Shown: positions 1-7,072, numbered from the stretch's first letter. The stretch is DNA of 7,428 nt from an uncultured Mollicutes bacterium (GCA_900543055.1 UQQI01000062.1:1-7428); one strand, 5' to 3'. Numbers and translations are program-made. Notes: generated from the sequence alone by a model not told the origin.

Positions 1-57
1 CATAAATAATCATCGCTTATTTGTGTCTACACACACTATTTGACAATTATCCCTTTT

Positions 58-366
58 TTATTTTGCTAATGCATCAATTACATTAAATTCCATATCTAAA
101 CTTGAAATTTGATTTCTAATTAAAGGTAATGTTGTCTTATTAAATCTTGAATATGCACTTGTTAGTTCTTTACCATCATAAGCTTCATTATTAAGTCCTT
201 CAACAGCACCAATTAGTGAAGTTGAACCGCCATTTTGTCCATCACCTTTTTTACCAATTTGTTTTCTTAATTGATCCATTAATGCATCAATCTTTTTAAG
301 TCTAGCATTTGCATATTTTTCATTAATTGAAGCATATGCTGCTTTTTTTGTTTTTTGTTTTCCCAT
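58..366 (-). CDS. WXG100-like / Lap-type small type VII secretion protein
   Basis: A 102-residue protein with no signal peptide or membrane segment, predicted as two helices joined by a glycine-rich loop. Helix 1 is about residues 12-40, the loop about 41-50 (GDGQNGG), and helix 2 about 51-100. Y63-D64-G65 is followed by AYSRF, which matches the W-x-G turn and its following aromatic residues in WXG100 proteins, with Tyr replacing Trp. F94-N-V-I-D98 near the C-terminus is an FxxxD motif, as described for Lap1 (DUF3130) partners of LXG toxins. The inferred role is a secreted helical hairpin, or a partner that targets a toxin to EssC. The start is well supported by AAAGGAG nine bases upstream of ATG. 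It lies 22 nt after the 125-residue gene, so the two are probably cotranscribed. The family call rests on fold-like features and motifs, not on clear sequence identity. Confidence 0.72.
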   Translation of the reverse strand: MGKQKTKKAAYASINEKYANARLKKIDALMDQLRKQIGKKGDGQNGGSTSLIGAVEGLNNEAYDGKELTSAYSRFNKTTLPLIRNQISSLDMEFNVIDALAK

Positions 367-388
367 AAATAATAGCTCCTTTCAACAA

Positions 389-766
389 TTAAGCATTCTT
401 TTGTGCTGCTTCCCATTTTAATAATAATTCTCTAAAACGTTTCCACTCTTCCTTTTGAGCTTTAGTAACACCGTTAGTTAAAGTTGTTACTTCACTATCA
501 ATTTCCTTCTCAATTTTTTGTAAACGTTTTACTGTTTGATTTAAATACATTGTAGCCATTTTTCCTGTTTCAGCATGATTCTTTAATAATTTAATTTCCT
601 TGTTAATTGCATTAATTGTATTTTTTACATTTGTACGTGCTTTTTTTAAATTATTAAGTTCTGAGTCAAAATCATCTCCTAATGTTGGAGTTGTTTTTGA
701 AGCGTCTCCTTTTAAGTTTGCAGATAAAGTACCACTCCATTTACCTGCTACATAACTATTTGCCAT
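389..766 (-). CDS. Small helical protein, probable T7SS secretion partner
   Basis: A 125-residue protein I do not recognise as a named family. The first 30 residues are polar and Gly/Ser/Thr-rich (GKWSGTLSANLKG), with no signal peptide or transmembrane segment. From about residue 31 to the end it is almost continuous amphipathic, lysine-rich helix, with likely breaks near residues 64-70 (HAETGKM) and 98-101. The C-terminal helix carries W108 and W118 (EEWKRF, LLKWEAAQ). Size, helical content and position next to a WXG100-like gene suggest a Lap2-like or WXG100-like partner that forms a helical complex with the downstream 102-residue protein and a toxin. There is no WXG motif, so this is inferred from context. 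The start has GGAGAG eight bases upstream of ATG. A strong promoter lies directly upstream, within the gap after the acidic gene, so expression need not depend on the leader further upstream. Confidence 0.65.
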   Translation of the reverse strand: MANSYVAGKWSGTLSANLKGDASKTTPTLGDDFDSELNNLKKARTNVKNTINAINKEIKLLKNHAETGKMATMYLNQTVKRLQKIEKEIDSEVTTLTNGVTKAQKEEWKRFRELLLKWEAAQKNA

Positions 767-802
767 ATCATATACTCTCCTTTATTATATATTCTAAAAA
801 TA

Positions 803-830
803 ATTATAGCATGACATATAAATATGTCAA
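803..830 (-). promoter_or_regulatory. Extended -10 promoter upstream of the 125-residue gene
   Basis: Read on the minus strand, the gap between the acidic gene and the 125-residue gene holds TTGACA (830-825), a 16-base spacer, and TATAAT (808-803) preceded by TGC, which makes an extended -10. Both hexamers match the housekeeping sigma consensus exactly. Transcription would start near 796 and give a leader of about 30 nt with the GGAGAG ribosome binding site. This makes the two small helical genes a unit that can be transcribed independently of the gene before them. Confidence 0.8.
812..829. promoter_or_regulatory. Palindromic operator candidate over the -35 box
   Basis: TGACATATAAATATGTCA on the plus strand is a perfect inverted repeat: seven-base arms TGACATA/TATGTCA around a four-base centre. 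It covers most of the -35 hexamer and much of the -35/-10 spacer of the promoter at 803-830. This is the typical position and size for a dimeric repressor site that blocks RNA polymerase. No regulator gene is visible in the window. A chance palindrome in AT-rich DNA is possible, but perfect arms that include TGAC/GTCA at this exact place make an operator more likely. Confidence 0.5.
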
Positions 831-838
831 TGAATTAT

Positions 839-1228
839 CTAAAACAAATTGTCAACATCACTGTCAGAAATACCATCATCTTCTACAAGTGCATCATCAA
901 CTTCAAGTAAAACTTGATCAGCTGTTGAATCATCGTAATATTCAGTATTTTCTAAATCTTTATATGATGATGTATCTTGTGCAAAATCAGAAATAATATT
1001 ATTTAAACTTTCTGTTTTTTGATTAAATCTAATCAATTGTTGTTTTAATTCTTCAGGCATACTATCATCAATTTTAAAGGTTCCAATAGTCTCTGTATCA
1101 AGGGTAGCATCTTCTATATCTTCCAAGTTAACATCTGGTATATTAGTTGTACCATTTACTTTCATTGCATCTTCTATTGATAATTCACTTTCCTCACTAT
1201 TTAACTGATTTTCGTTGTATACTTCCAT
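839..1228 (-). CDS. Highly acidic small protein of unknown function
   Basis: A 129-residue protein that I do not recognise. By count it has 36 Asp/Glu against 6 Lys/Arg, so its net charge is close to -30. It has no signal peptide or membrane segment. Residues 1-50 and 88-129 are acidic, low-complexity and probably disordered. A central stretch of about residues 57-85 (PEELKQQLIRFNQKTESLNN) is the only clear helical segment and the only part with several basic residues. It ends in an acidic tail, SDSDVDNLF. The start has a strong GGAGG seven bases upstream of ATG. It is the first gene after leader B and is followed, 72 nt on, by the promoter of the helical pair. By position it could be a cytosolic chaperone or adaptor for secreted partners, several of which are lysine-rich, but that is a guess. 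It could also be a secreted acidic factor. Confidence 0.6.
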   Translation of the reverse strand: MEVYNENQLNSEESELSIEDAMKVNGTTNIPDVNLEDIEDATLDTETIGTFKIDDSMPEELKQQLIRFNQKTESLNNIISDFAQDTSSYKDLENTEYYDDSTADQVLLEVDDALVEDDGISDSDVDNLF

Positions 1229-1303
1229 AACAACACCTCCATCCTAAATATAATATAACATACTATAAAAAAGAAAAAAAACTATTATATTATTTTTTTC
1301 TAA

Positions 1304-1347
1304 AAAAACGTAAAAAAAATGCAAAGCACAACGATTGCTTTTGCATT
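1304..1347 (-). terminator. Intrinsic terminator ending leader B
   Basis: On the minus strand AATGCAAAAGCA (1347-1336) pairs with TGCTTTGCATT (1328-1318), leaving one bulged A and a seven-base loop, ATCGTTG. A run of eight T residues follows directly, then ACG and a further T run. This is a well-formed Rho-independent terminator for leftward transcription. It ends about 90 nt before the acidic gene and well after the esaB terminator, so it serves the leader transcript that starts near 1640. The loop is complementary to an upstream leader segment, which suggests conditional read-through. Confidence 0.8.
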
Positions 1348-1640
1348 CCAAAAATATCAAAAAAATCCACTCTGTCTTTTCAAATACTTTTATTTTAACT
1401 ATTTCTCTGATAAAGAAATAATCTCAATTGGTTTTCAGGAAGGCCGACATCAGCAAAAAGACATCTTCACGTAATCGTTGTTTGTATAGCCACCTATTAT
1501 ATTTAAAGTTTTCCTTCTTTAAAAAATAAAATAATGTAATTTTCCTAATAGCATGATAAGATTCAAAAACACATAACCATTAATTCACCGAATATAAAAA
1601 TCACTAATGAAATTAATACTGTTCATTACTCTCTATTAGT
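1318..1640 (-). ncRNA. Leader B: structured leader or small RNA before the small-gene operon
   Basis: About 320 nt lie between a near-consensus promoter (1647-1675) and the terminator at about 1310-1347, with no convincing gene on this strand. Visible structure includes two perfect hairpins: TTTAAAG/CTTTAAA (1523-1517 with 1508-1502, eight-base loop), and a seven-base-pair stem, TATTTCT/AGAAATA on the plus strand (1400-1406 with 1414-1420). Between them is an unusually GC-rich stretch for this DNA (about 1430-1495) that contains GGTGGC and GGCCTTCC. Its segment ACAACGATT (1481-1473) is exactly complementary to the terminator loop region AATCGTTGT (1336-1328). It does not show the T-box, SAM, purine, TPP, lysine or c-di-GMP signatures I know. 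It could be an attenuator for the acidic gene or a standalone RNA. Confidence 0.55.
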
Positions 1641-1646
1641 ATCTTA

Positions 1647-1675
1647 ATTATACTAATTAAAAATATTTTAGTCAA
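1647..1675 (-). promoter_or_regulatory. Promoter of leader B
   Basis: On the minus strand TTGACT (1675-1670), a 17-base spacer and TATAAT (1652-1647) form a near-perfect housekeeping promoter with optimal spacing. Transcription would start near 1640. No minus-strand gene starts until 1228, so the product must begin with more than 400 nt of untranslated RNA or end at the terminator near 1318. Confidence 0.8.
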
Positions 1676-1767
1676 GACTATTTTTAAATTTTTTTAAAAT
1701 TTGTGACTAATTAGTGACTTTGTCTTATTCTAATTTATGTATTTTGACATAGATTGAAAGTGACAAA

Positions 1768-2105
1768 ATGAGTGAAAAAGAAACAAAAATTAAAAAACAG
1801 ATAAAATAATAAATGAATTAGAAAATTTGTATTTAAAAGAATATTATGATTACAATTTCACTGCATTTTATGATGAAATAAAGAAAAAATAAAATTATAT
1901 AAAATAGGATTATTAAAAACGAAAAGACTCATATAATAAGAGCAAGAAATGTATATACATTTGGACAAGAAATTCAAATAGATGCTTGTTTTAAATTATA
2001 GTTTGGAAAATAACATTAGCACTTCATTTAGCAGTTGATAAGGGAACTAAAAAGATTTTATTTGATTTGATTGAATATGAAAAAATAACTGATATAAACT
2101 CACAA
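1768..2105 (+). pseudogene. Decayed transposase fragment, IS1202/ISNCY-like
   Basis: The plus strand keeps recognisable pieces of a DDE transposase, broken by stops and frame changes. A short ATG-initiated piece (1768-1809) runs into stops. A second frame (about 1803-1892) reads IINELENLYLKEYYDYNFTAF, resembling the YYDxNFTHF segment of IS1202-type transposases. The first frame resumes at about 1937-2001 with FGQEIQIDACFKL, where the family has FGExIQxDASxHxWFG; TAG at 1999-2001 stands where the Trp codon would be. A further frame (2010-2105) continues ITLALHLAVDKGTKKIL, matching the xTLHLAIDDATGKIV stretch that follows the first catalytic Asp. Only about 110 codons remain of a protein normally about 400 long; the N-terminal helix-turn-helix region and the entire C-terminal half are missing. 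It cannot be functional. The family is assigned from remembered motifs. Confidence 0.72.
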
Positions 2106-2142
2106 AAAAAAAACATTTCAAACAAATGTTAAAATGTTTTTT
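2101..2142 (-). terminator. Intrinsic terminator after esaB
   Basis: On the minus strand AAAAAACATTT (2142-2132) pairs perfectly with AAATGTTTTTT (2118-2108) around a 13-base loop and runs into more T residues (to 2104). The first two bases of the stem overlap the esaB stop codon, so the hairpin forms immediately behind the gene. It closes the essC-esaB unit and separates it from leader B and the small genes. The stem is AT-rich, so termination may be incomplete. Confidence 0.75.
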
Positions 2143-2389
2143 ATACTAAGATTACTTTAGAACCATTATTAAGCCCCGAAAATTTGGTTTTATTATTTAG
2201 ATTGATAATTTTTCCATCTTCGTCAAATAACATTACATTATCTTTTTTTTGATAATTTTCATTCGACAATTTTACAATAGAATCTTGAATTAACGAAATA
2301 GCATCCTTCATATTCATAGTTATAGGAATAAAGACATCAAACTCTTGTTGAAGTGATAAAACATAAATTGTAACCAATATTTTTTTCAT
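2141..2389 (-). CDS. esaB: EsaB/YukD-like ubiquitin-fold T7SS protein
   Basis: An 82-residue cytosolic protein of the size of YukD/EsaB (about 80 residues). The pattern fits a ubiquitin-like beta-grasp fold: an N-terminal beta hairpin (KKILVTIYVLSLQQEFDVFIP, residues 2-22), a central helix (about 26-42, MKDAISLIQDSIVKL), then beta strands with LFDEDGKII and a final GLNNGSKVILV, matching the L-x-x-G-x-x-L/I end of the family. Family knowledge: EsaB is an essential or regulatory soluble component of the Firmicutes T7SS. Its ATG overlaps the essC TGA stop as ATGA, and its ribosome binding site (AGGAG, six to seven bases upstream) lies inside the 3' end of essC, so translational coupling is likely. 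In Staphylococcus aureus esaB precedes essB and essC; here it follows essC. Identity is supported by fold pattern and neighbour more than by sequence similarity. Confidence 0.85.
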   Translation of the reverse strand: MKKILVTIYVLSLQQEFDVFIPITMNMKDAISLIQDSIVKLSNENYQKKDNVMLFDEDGKIINLNNKTKFSGLNNGSKVILV

Positions 2390-5300
2390 ATTTTACTCCT
2401 GTTTCTAACATATTTAATATATTTTATTTTATAATCCTCAATAACAACACCAACGTCTCTATTTACTTTAACATCATCATATGAATCTCCAAAACTAATT
2501 AGTTCTTGATCATCCTTATCTGTTCCTAATAAAATTCCATATCCAGAGTCAATATAATCTGACCAAGACTTAGTATCAATAGATTGATTTTCTTTATCAA
2601 CTAAAACTATGAATTTAAAATTAACTGCTCCAATTGCAGAAACTATCAAATCATCAATAGTAACGATTTCCTCATCTTCATTCTCGTTCTTTAATTTCAA
2701 CAAATGATTATTAATTGCAGTATATCCACTAATTATAAAAACAACTTTTTCACTATTTTCATCGGTACTCTTCTTCTCAATTATATTCTTTTTTAGTCCT
2801 ACACATAGTTTTTTGAAATTAGATGTAAACACTTTAATTTCATCGATTTCATTATCAACACCATTGCTATCTAATATAATTACTTTAGTATTATCTAGAG
2901 TATTAATTACTTCAGATATTCCAGAAACAAATGATGCACATGTTTTTTGCCCATTATAAACAATTAAATTCACAAATCTTGACATATCATATAATGTTGT
3001 ACAATTACTAACCAAGTCTATTCCAATAGGCAAATTGCTAAGAGAAACAATTTCATTTTTTACAGAATCATACGAAACCACTCTTGGCATCACAGGTAAA
3101 CTCTTAGACTTTGGCAAAGAACTATTAAGTTGATTTTCAATATATTTAATATTATTATCAAAATTTATATCATCAAAAATTAAACATGTTTGAAATTCAT
3201 AAACATTATCCAATTCAATCAACCCTCTACCTGGGTTTATTAACGGAATTATGCCGTTTGCCTTAGTAAATAATAAATTATATTCTGAAGTATCTAAATA
3301 ACGCATTGCTATTTTTTGTGGAAAACTATTTTCTACCATAACACTTAAAGAACTAGTACTACTAATCATAAAATAAATACCAAATCTATTACAATCACGT
3401 GCAAGTGGTATAAACACTTCATTAAATAAATCATCATATTGATCAGTAAATACATCCATTCCATTTATTACAACAATAATATTTGGATACTTAGATTCAC
3501 CTTTTTTAGCGTCATTTAAAAATGTACTTCCCTTGTCAGAAAAATATGCTTTTCTTTTCGAAACTTCTTGATTTAGATAACTAAATAATTTTTTTAATTT
3601 TGAAGGCTCACTTGAAGATATGAAATCACCAACTTGTGGAAAATTATTATACATCTTTAAATTTTCTGCTAATAAATCAACTATATAAAAATTAACTTCA
3701 AAACTACTATAATTAACACACGTTGAATAAATAAAAGTCGAAAGTAATGTGGTTTTTCCACTACCATATATTCCTGAAATCCAAGTATTTCCAAACTCAG
3801 TAACATTTAAATGAACAGGTCCTTGCTTTTGATTCATAGGATCATCATATTCTCCAATTAACGGACTTATAATAAATTTTTTATTTGGTGCTGGATATTT
3901 TTTATATAAATCATATAAATAAATATTCTCTGGAACATTATCTAACCATAATTGCTTATTCTCAAAGCCAATAGATTTTGCACACTCGATTAAATATTTC
4001 AAAACATTACCAAGTTCATCACCTAAATCTGTATTTGAGTTCAACACTTCGCTATCACTCTTAGAAGATAAAATAATATTTCCTAAATTATCAACAAATT
4101 CAATTGAAGAATCATCACTATTGCTATTTGAAACTACTGTATCAGAAGGCTTATATAGTGTACCAGAATATGCAGATTGTCCTTTTACATAAATTTCATC
4201 ATAACCTACTTGTAAGTAAAAACGACCTGACTCTTTTATATAAGCTGCATCATCTTTCCTAAGCATTTCTTTACTATCATCGGCAGTTTGTACTTTACAA
4301 CACACTTTAAATTTAGAATTTGACCAAATTTGATCGTCCACTACACCACTTGGTTTCTGCGTTGCTAAAATCAAATGTATTCCAAGAGATCTACCTATAC
4401 GCGCAGCACTAACTAACTCGTCCATAAAATCAGGTTGTTGAGCTTTTAATTCAGCAAATTCATCACAAATAATAAATAAATGAGACATAGGATTTTTAAT
4501 TGTTCCCTCTCGATATAACTTTTGATATTTATAAATATCAATAGTTCCTGTATTTAATTGTTCTTTTACTTCATTAAAAACTCTTTGTCTTCTTTGAAGT
4601 TCACTCTTTATTGAAACTAAAGTCCTATTCATTGAAGATTTGTCCAAATTTGTAATTGTACCAACTAAATGTGGCAATTTAATTCCAGTTTTTCTATTTT
4701 CAAATGCTCCAGCTAATCCTCCACCTTTATAATCAATCAAAACAAATTGTACTTCGTCCGGACTATAGTTAACACATAAAGATAAAATATAAGTAATAAT
4801 AAACTCAGATTTTCCTGAACCTGTCATACCGGCAACCAAACCATGGGGTCCATGTTTTTTCTCATGTAAATCTAAAGATAAAATATTTCCATTAACATCA
4901 ATGCCGATAGGTGCAGCAAGAGTATTAACTATTTGAGCATCATTCCAGCGTTTTATTGAATTTAGTTGTTCTACCCTACCAACACCATACATCTCTAAAA
5001 ATCCTAATTTATCAGGTAAGTTTCCATTAGACTCTGCATTATTCTTAATTGGTGTATTAGAAATACGCGATAAACATTTTTGATATTCTATTTTTGGAGT
5101 AATAAACTCTGGCACAAAAGTTACAATATTGTCTTCATCCATTTCTGATTGAAAAAGAGTACTTTTATTTTCTTGATAATCAACAAAGAAAGAACATCCA
5201 TCAGGCACGTCTGTAATCTTTTCTGCAAAACAAGCAAACCCAAAACCACTTTTTTTATCTTTAGAATGTAATAATTTATTAATAATTGTTAAATTCTTAT

Positions 5301-6966
5301 ATTTAACAATATCATCACACAATATTAAATAGAATGGAAGTTTTGCTTCAGTTTTTCCTTCTTCAGACTCAGTTCTTGAATTAAAAATTCTAATTAAATA
5401 TGATGATAAAGTTTCTGCATCCTGTATATTTGTAGCATAAAATCTCATACTTCTATCGTTATTCCAACAATGATTTAGATTTTTTGCTAAAGATAAAACT
5501 GAACCTTTAGAAGTAAATAATACAATTTTTAAATTATAATAATCGTGATACGTAACTAACTGTAATAAAATTGAACACAAATAGTTATCATAATTATTTT
5601 TTCCAAAAATAAACGAAATATTATTTGATAAAGAAAAACTATATGGAGCATCATCAATATATTTAAAATTTGCAATAAGTTTATCTATTTCATCTAAAAG
5701 TTTGTCTTTTTCTTGTATAAAATCTGGCTTTACATAATCAAATTCACAATCCATTTTTACTTTTCCACTGCCTAAAGTAACATTTAAAAAATTAGGTTGA
5801 TCATAATTTACAGAAAATAAATATGCTGTCTTTTTAAAAATAACATCTTGACATTCATCAATTGAAAGATTATTAAAATGTAAAACTACTTTTTGATTAT
5901 TACGTGCTTCTAAAAGTATTTTTTTCTTAGAGCCTAAATATTTATAATACTTAAAATTTCTGCTCATGTTAAATATAAAACATTTTAACGAATCAACAAA
6001 CTTTTCTACAAAAGGCCAAACAAGCGAAATAAATAACATTACTACACACATTACGACCATAGTAATCATATTTTCTTTATCACCATTTCCGTTTGAATAA
6101 CTTCTTACAGAAAAATATGCTGAAATTAATGTAGTTATACTCATCAAAGCAGATGGAACAATTGACATTATTATCGAATTATCATCAGATTTCTTTTTCT
6201 CTTCTGGACTAGTAATTACTACTTTAATCTTTTTAAACTTTCTTCTAAATACAGGAGACTTATTAAAATAATCATTACTATCATAAAAATCAGCAAAAGA
6301 TTTAGTGGCTGAATCAATATCTCCAATAGCATATTCCGGATGAATATCTAACAATTTGTCACATTTTATATATACATTATTATTAGGATTATTTATAAAG
6401 AGTAAATCATTACACAATAATATTTTAAAACCATTGATAAAAATAAAATCAAAACTATTTAATATCTTATTTGTATATCTTATTCCATTAATATAAACTA
6501 ATGCATTAGTATCAAGTGAATTAAATACAAAATCATTATCTATTTTCTTTATTTCAAATATTTTTGAAGATAATATATCCGAGCGTAATATAACATCACA
6601 AGAATTATCTTTACCAAAAGTTAAAAAAGACTTAGAATCAATTGTATTAATTTTTTTTACACAAAAAGTAGTGTCATTACCTGATGAAACATAAAGAAAA
6701 ACATTTTGATTATATGCAGTTGATAACATATAAAAATTTTGTTCCTTTAATTCAATAGCATCAATAAAAGTTAAACTATTAACGTTTTCAAATATTTTAG
6801 CATTATCATTTGACTTAATTATCCATTTTGAATTTACAGCATCTATATTAACGAGATTTCTTTTAAATCCATTATCATCATAATCACTAAGAACAAAATT
6901 TCCTTCAACAACATTAGGCAATCTAAATGTAAAATATTTATTTTCTTGTAAAATATATATAATCAT
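2386..6966 (-). CDS. essC: EssC/YukBA-type FtsK/SpoIIIE ATPase, T7SSb motor
   Basis: A 1526-residue membrane ATPase that drives export of WXG100 and LXG-type substrates, slightly longer than the usual 1480-1500. Residues about 1-195 look like the two N-terminal FHA domains (second at about 114-192, with FGKDNSCDVILRSD). Two membrane helices follow, at about 264-287 and 299-324. After a cytosolic linker, ATPase domain D1 (about 650-940) has Walker A GMTGSGKS (713-720), the family stretch LIDYKGGG (743-750), Walker B LFIICDEF with D835-E836, and RIGRSLGIHLILATQKPSGVVDD. D2 (about 1030-1270) has an intact Walker A, GIYGSGKT (1065-1072), but its Walker B reads IIVVINGMD, with N1168 where Asp is expected. 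D3 (about 1310-1526) lacks a clear nucleotide site, as is usual for EssC. The start suits the FHA beta strand; its ribosome site (AGAGTGGTG) is weak. Its own promoter and leader A lie upstream, and esaB overlaps downstream. Confidence 0.96.
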   Translation of the reverse strand: MIIYILQENKYFTFRLPNVVEGNFVLSDYDDNGFKRNLVNIDAVNSKWIIKSNDNAKIFENVNSLTFIDAIELKEQNFYMLSTAYNQNVFLYVSSGNDTTFCVKKINTIDSKSFLTFGKDNSCDVILRSDILSSKIFEIKKIDNDFVFNSLDTNALVYINGIRYTNKILNSFDFIFINGFKILLCNDLLFINNPNNNVYIKCDKLLDIHPEYAIGDIDSATKSFADFYDSNDYFNKSPVFRRKFKKIKVVITSPEEKKKSDDNSIIMSIVPSALMSITTLISAYFSVRSYSNGNGDKENMITMVVMCVVMLFISLVWPFVEKFVDSLKCFIFNMSRNFKYYKYLGSKKKILLEARNNQKVVLHFNNLSIDECQDVIFKKTAYLFSVNYDQPNFLNVTLGSGKVKMDCEFDYVKPDFIQEKDKLLDEIDKLIANFKYIDDAPYSFSLSNNISFIFGKNNYDNYLCSILLQLVTYHDYYNLKIVLFTSKGSVLSLAKNLNHCWNNDRSMRFYATNIQDAETLSSYLIRIFNSRTESEEGKTEAKLPFYLILCDDIVKYKNLTIINKLLHSKDKKSGFGFACFAEKITDVPDGCSFFVDYQENKSTLFQSEMDEDNIVTFVPEFITPKIEYQKCLSRISNTPIKNNAESNGNLPDKLGFLEMYGVGRVEQLNSIKRWNDAQIVNTLAAPIGIDVNGNILSLDLHEKKHGPHGLVAGMTGSGKSEFIITYILSLCVNYSPDEVQFVLIDYKGGGLAGAFENRKTGIKLPHLVGTITNLDKSSMNRTLVSIKSELQRRQRVFNEVKEQLNTGTIDIYKYQKLYREGTIKNPMSHLFIICDEFAELKAQQPDFMDELVSAARIGRSLGIHLILATQKPSGVVDDQIWSNSKFKVCCKVQTADDSKEMLRKDDAAYIKESGRFYLQVGYDEIYVKGQSAYSGTLYKPSDTVVSNSNSDDSSIEFVDNLGNIILSSKSDSEVLNSNTDLGDELGNVLKYLIECAKSIGFENKQLWLDNVPENIYLYDLYKKYPAPNKKFIISPLIGEYDDPMNQKQGPVHLNVTEFGNTWISGIYGSGKTTLLSTFIYSTCVNYSSFEVNFYIVDLLAENLKMYNNFPQVGDFISSSEPSKLKKLFSYLNQEVSKRKAYFSDKGSTFLNDAKKGESKYPNIIVVINGMDVFTDQYDDLFNEVFIPLARDCNRFGIYFMISSTSSLSVMVENSFPQKIAMRYLDTSEYNLLFTKANGIIPLINPGRGLIELDNVYEFQTCLIFDDINFDNNIKYIENQLNSSLPKSKSLPVMPRVVSYDSVKNEIVSLSNLPIGIDLVSNCTTLYDMSRFVNLIVYNGQKTCASFVSGISEVINTLDNTKVIILDSNGVDNEIDEIKVFTSNFKKLCVGLKKNIIEKKSTDENSEKVVFIISGYTAINNHLLKLKNENEDEEIVTIDDLIVSAIGAVNFKFIVLVDKENQSIDTKSWSDYIDSGYGILLGTDKDDQELISFGDSYDDVKVNRDVGVVIEDYKIKYIKYVRNRSKI

Positions 6967-7020
6967 ATTTATTACACCACTCTTTATTCTACAATAACTT
7001 ACTATAACAATTTTAGCATT

Positions 7021-7072
7021 AAACAGAAAAAAAGAAAAGAAAAAGGTATGTAATAATAAATATTACATACCT
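7021..7072 (-). terminator. Intrinsic terminator ending leader A, upstream of essC
   Basis: On the minus strand AGGTATGTAATA (7072-7061) pairs perfectly with TATTACATACCT (7055-7044) around a five-base loop, TTTAT. It is followed by a pyrimidine run, TTTTTCTTTTCTTTTTTT. This is the strongest hairpin in the window. It lies about 55-75 nt before the essC start and after no gene, so it must end or attenuate the transcript that begins near 7323. On the plus strand the same hairpin is followed, eight bases later, by a T run and could work in both directions, though no plus-strand gene points at it. Confidence 0.8.

Noticed and set aside
41..70. Plus-strand TTGACA resembling a -35 box
   Set aside because: There is no good -10 at the right distance, and it would direct transcription antisense into the 102-residue gene.
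682..996. A 104-codon plus-strand open frame
   Set aside because: It lies antisense across the end of the acidic gene, its promoter gap and the 125-residue gene, has no ribosome site, and encodes a low-complexity His/Tyr/Leu-rich product typical of AT-rich antisense frames.
1229..1300. A separate promoter for the acidic gene (TATAGT or TATATT between the leader B terminator and the start codon)
   Set aside because: The AT-rich boxes have no -35 partner better than a T run, and the closer one would place the start inside the ribosome site.
1585..1626. A 13-codon frame (MNSINFISDFYIR) near the 5' end of leader B, possibly a leader peptide
   Set aside because: GAGAG lies only two bases before the ATG, too close for a normal ribosome site, and there is no run of one amino acid as in classic attenuator peptides.
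1318..1640. Leader B as a T-box, 6S RNA, SRP RNA or known riboswitch
   Set aside because: The T-box sequence, the SRP GGAA-loop domain and the cores of the SAM, TPP, purine, lysine and c-di-GMP classes were looked for by eye and not found. A covariance search would be decisive.
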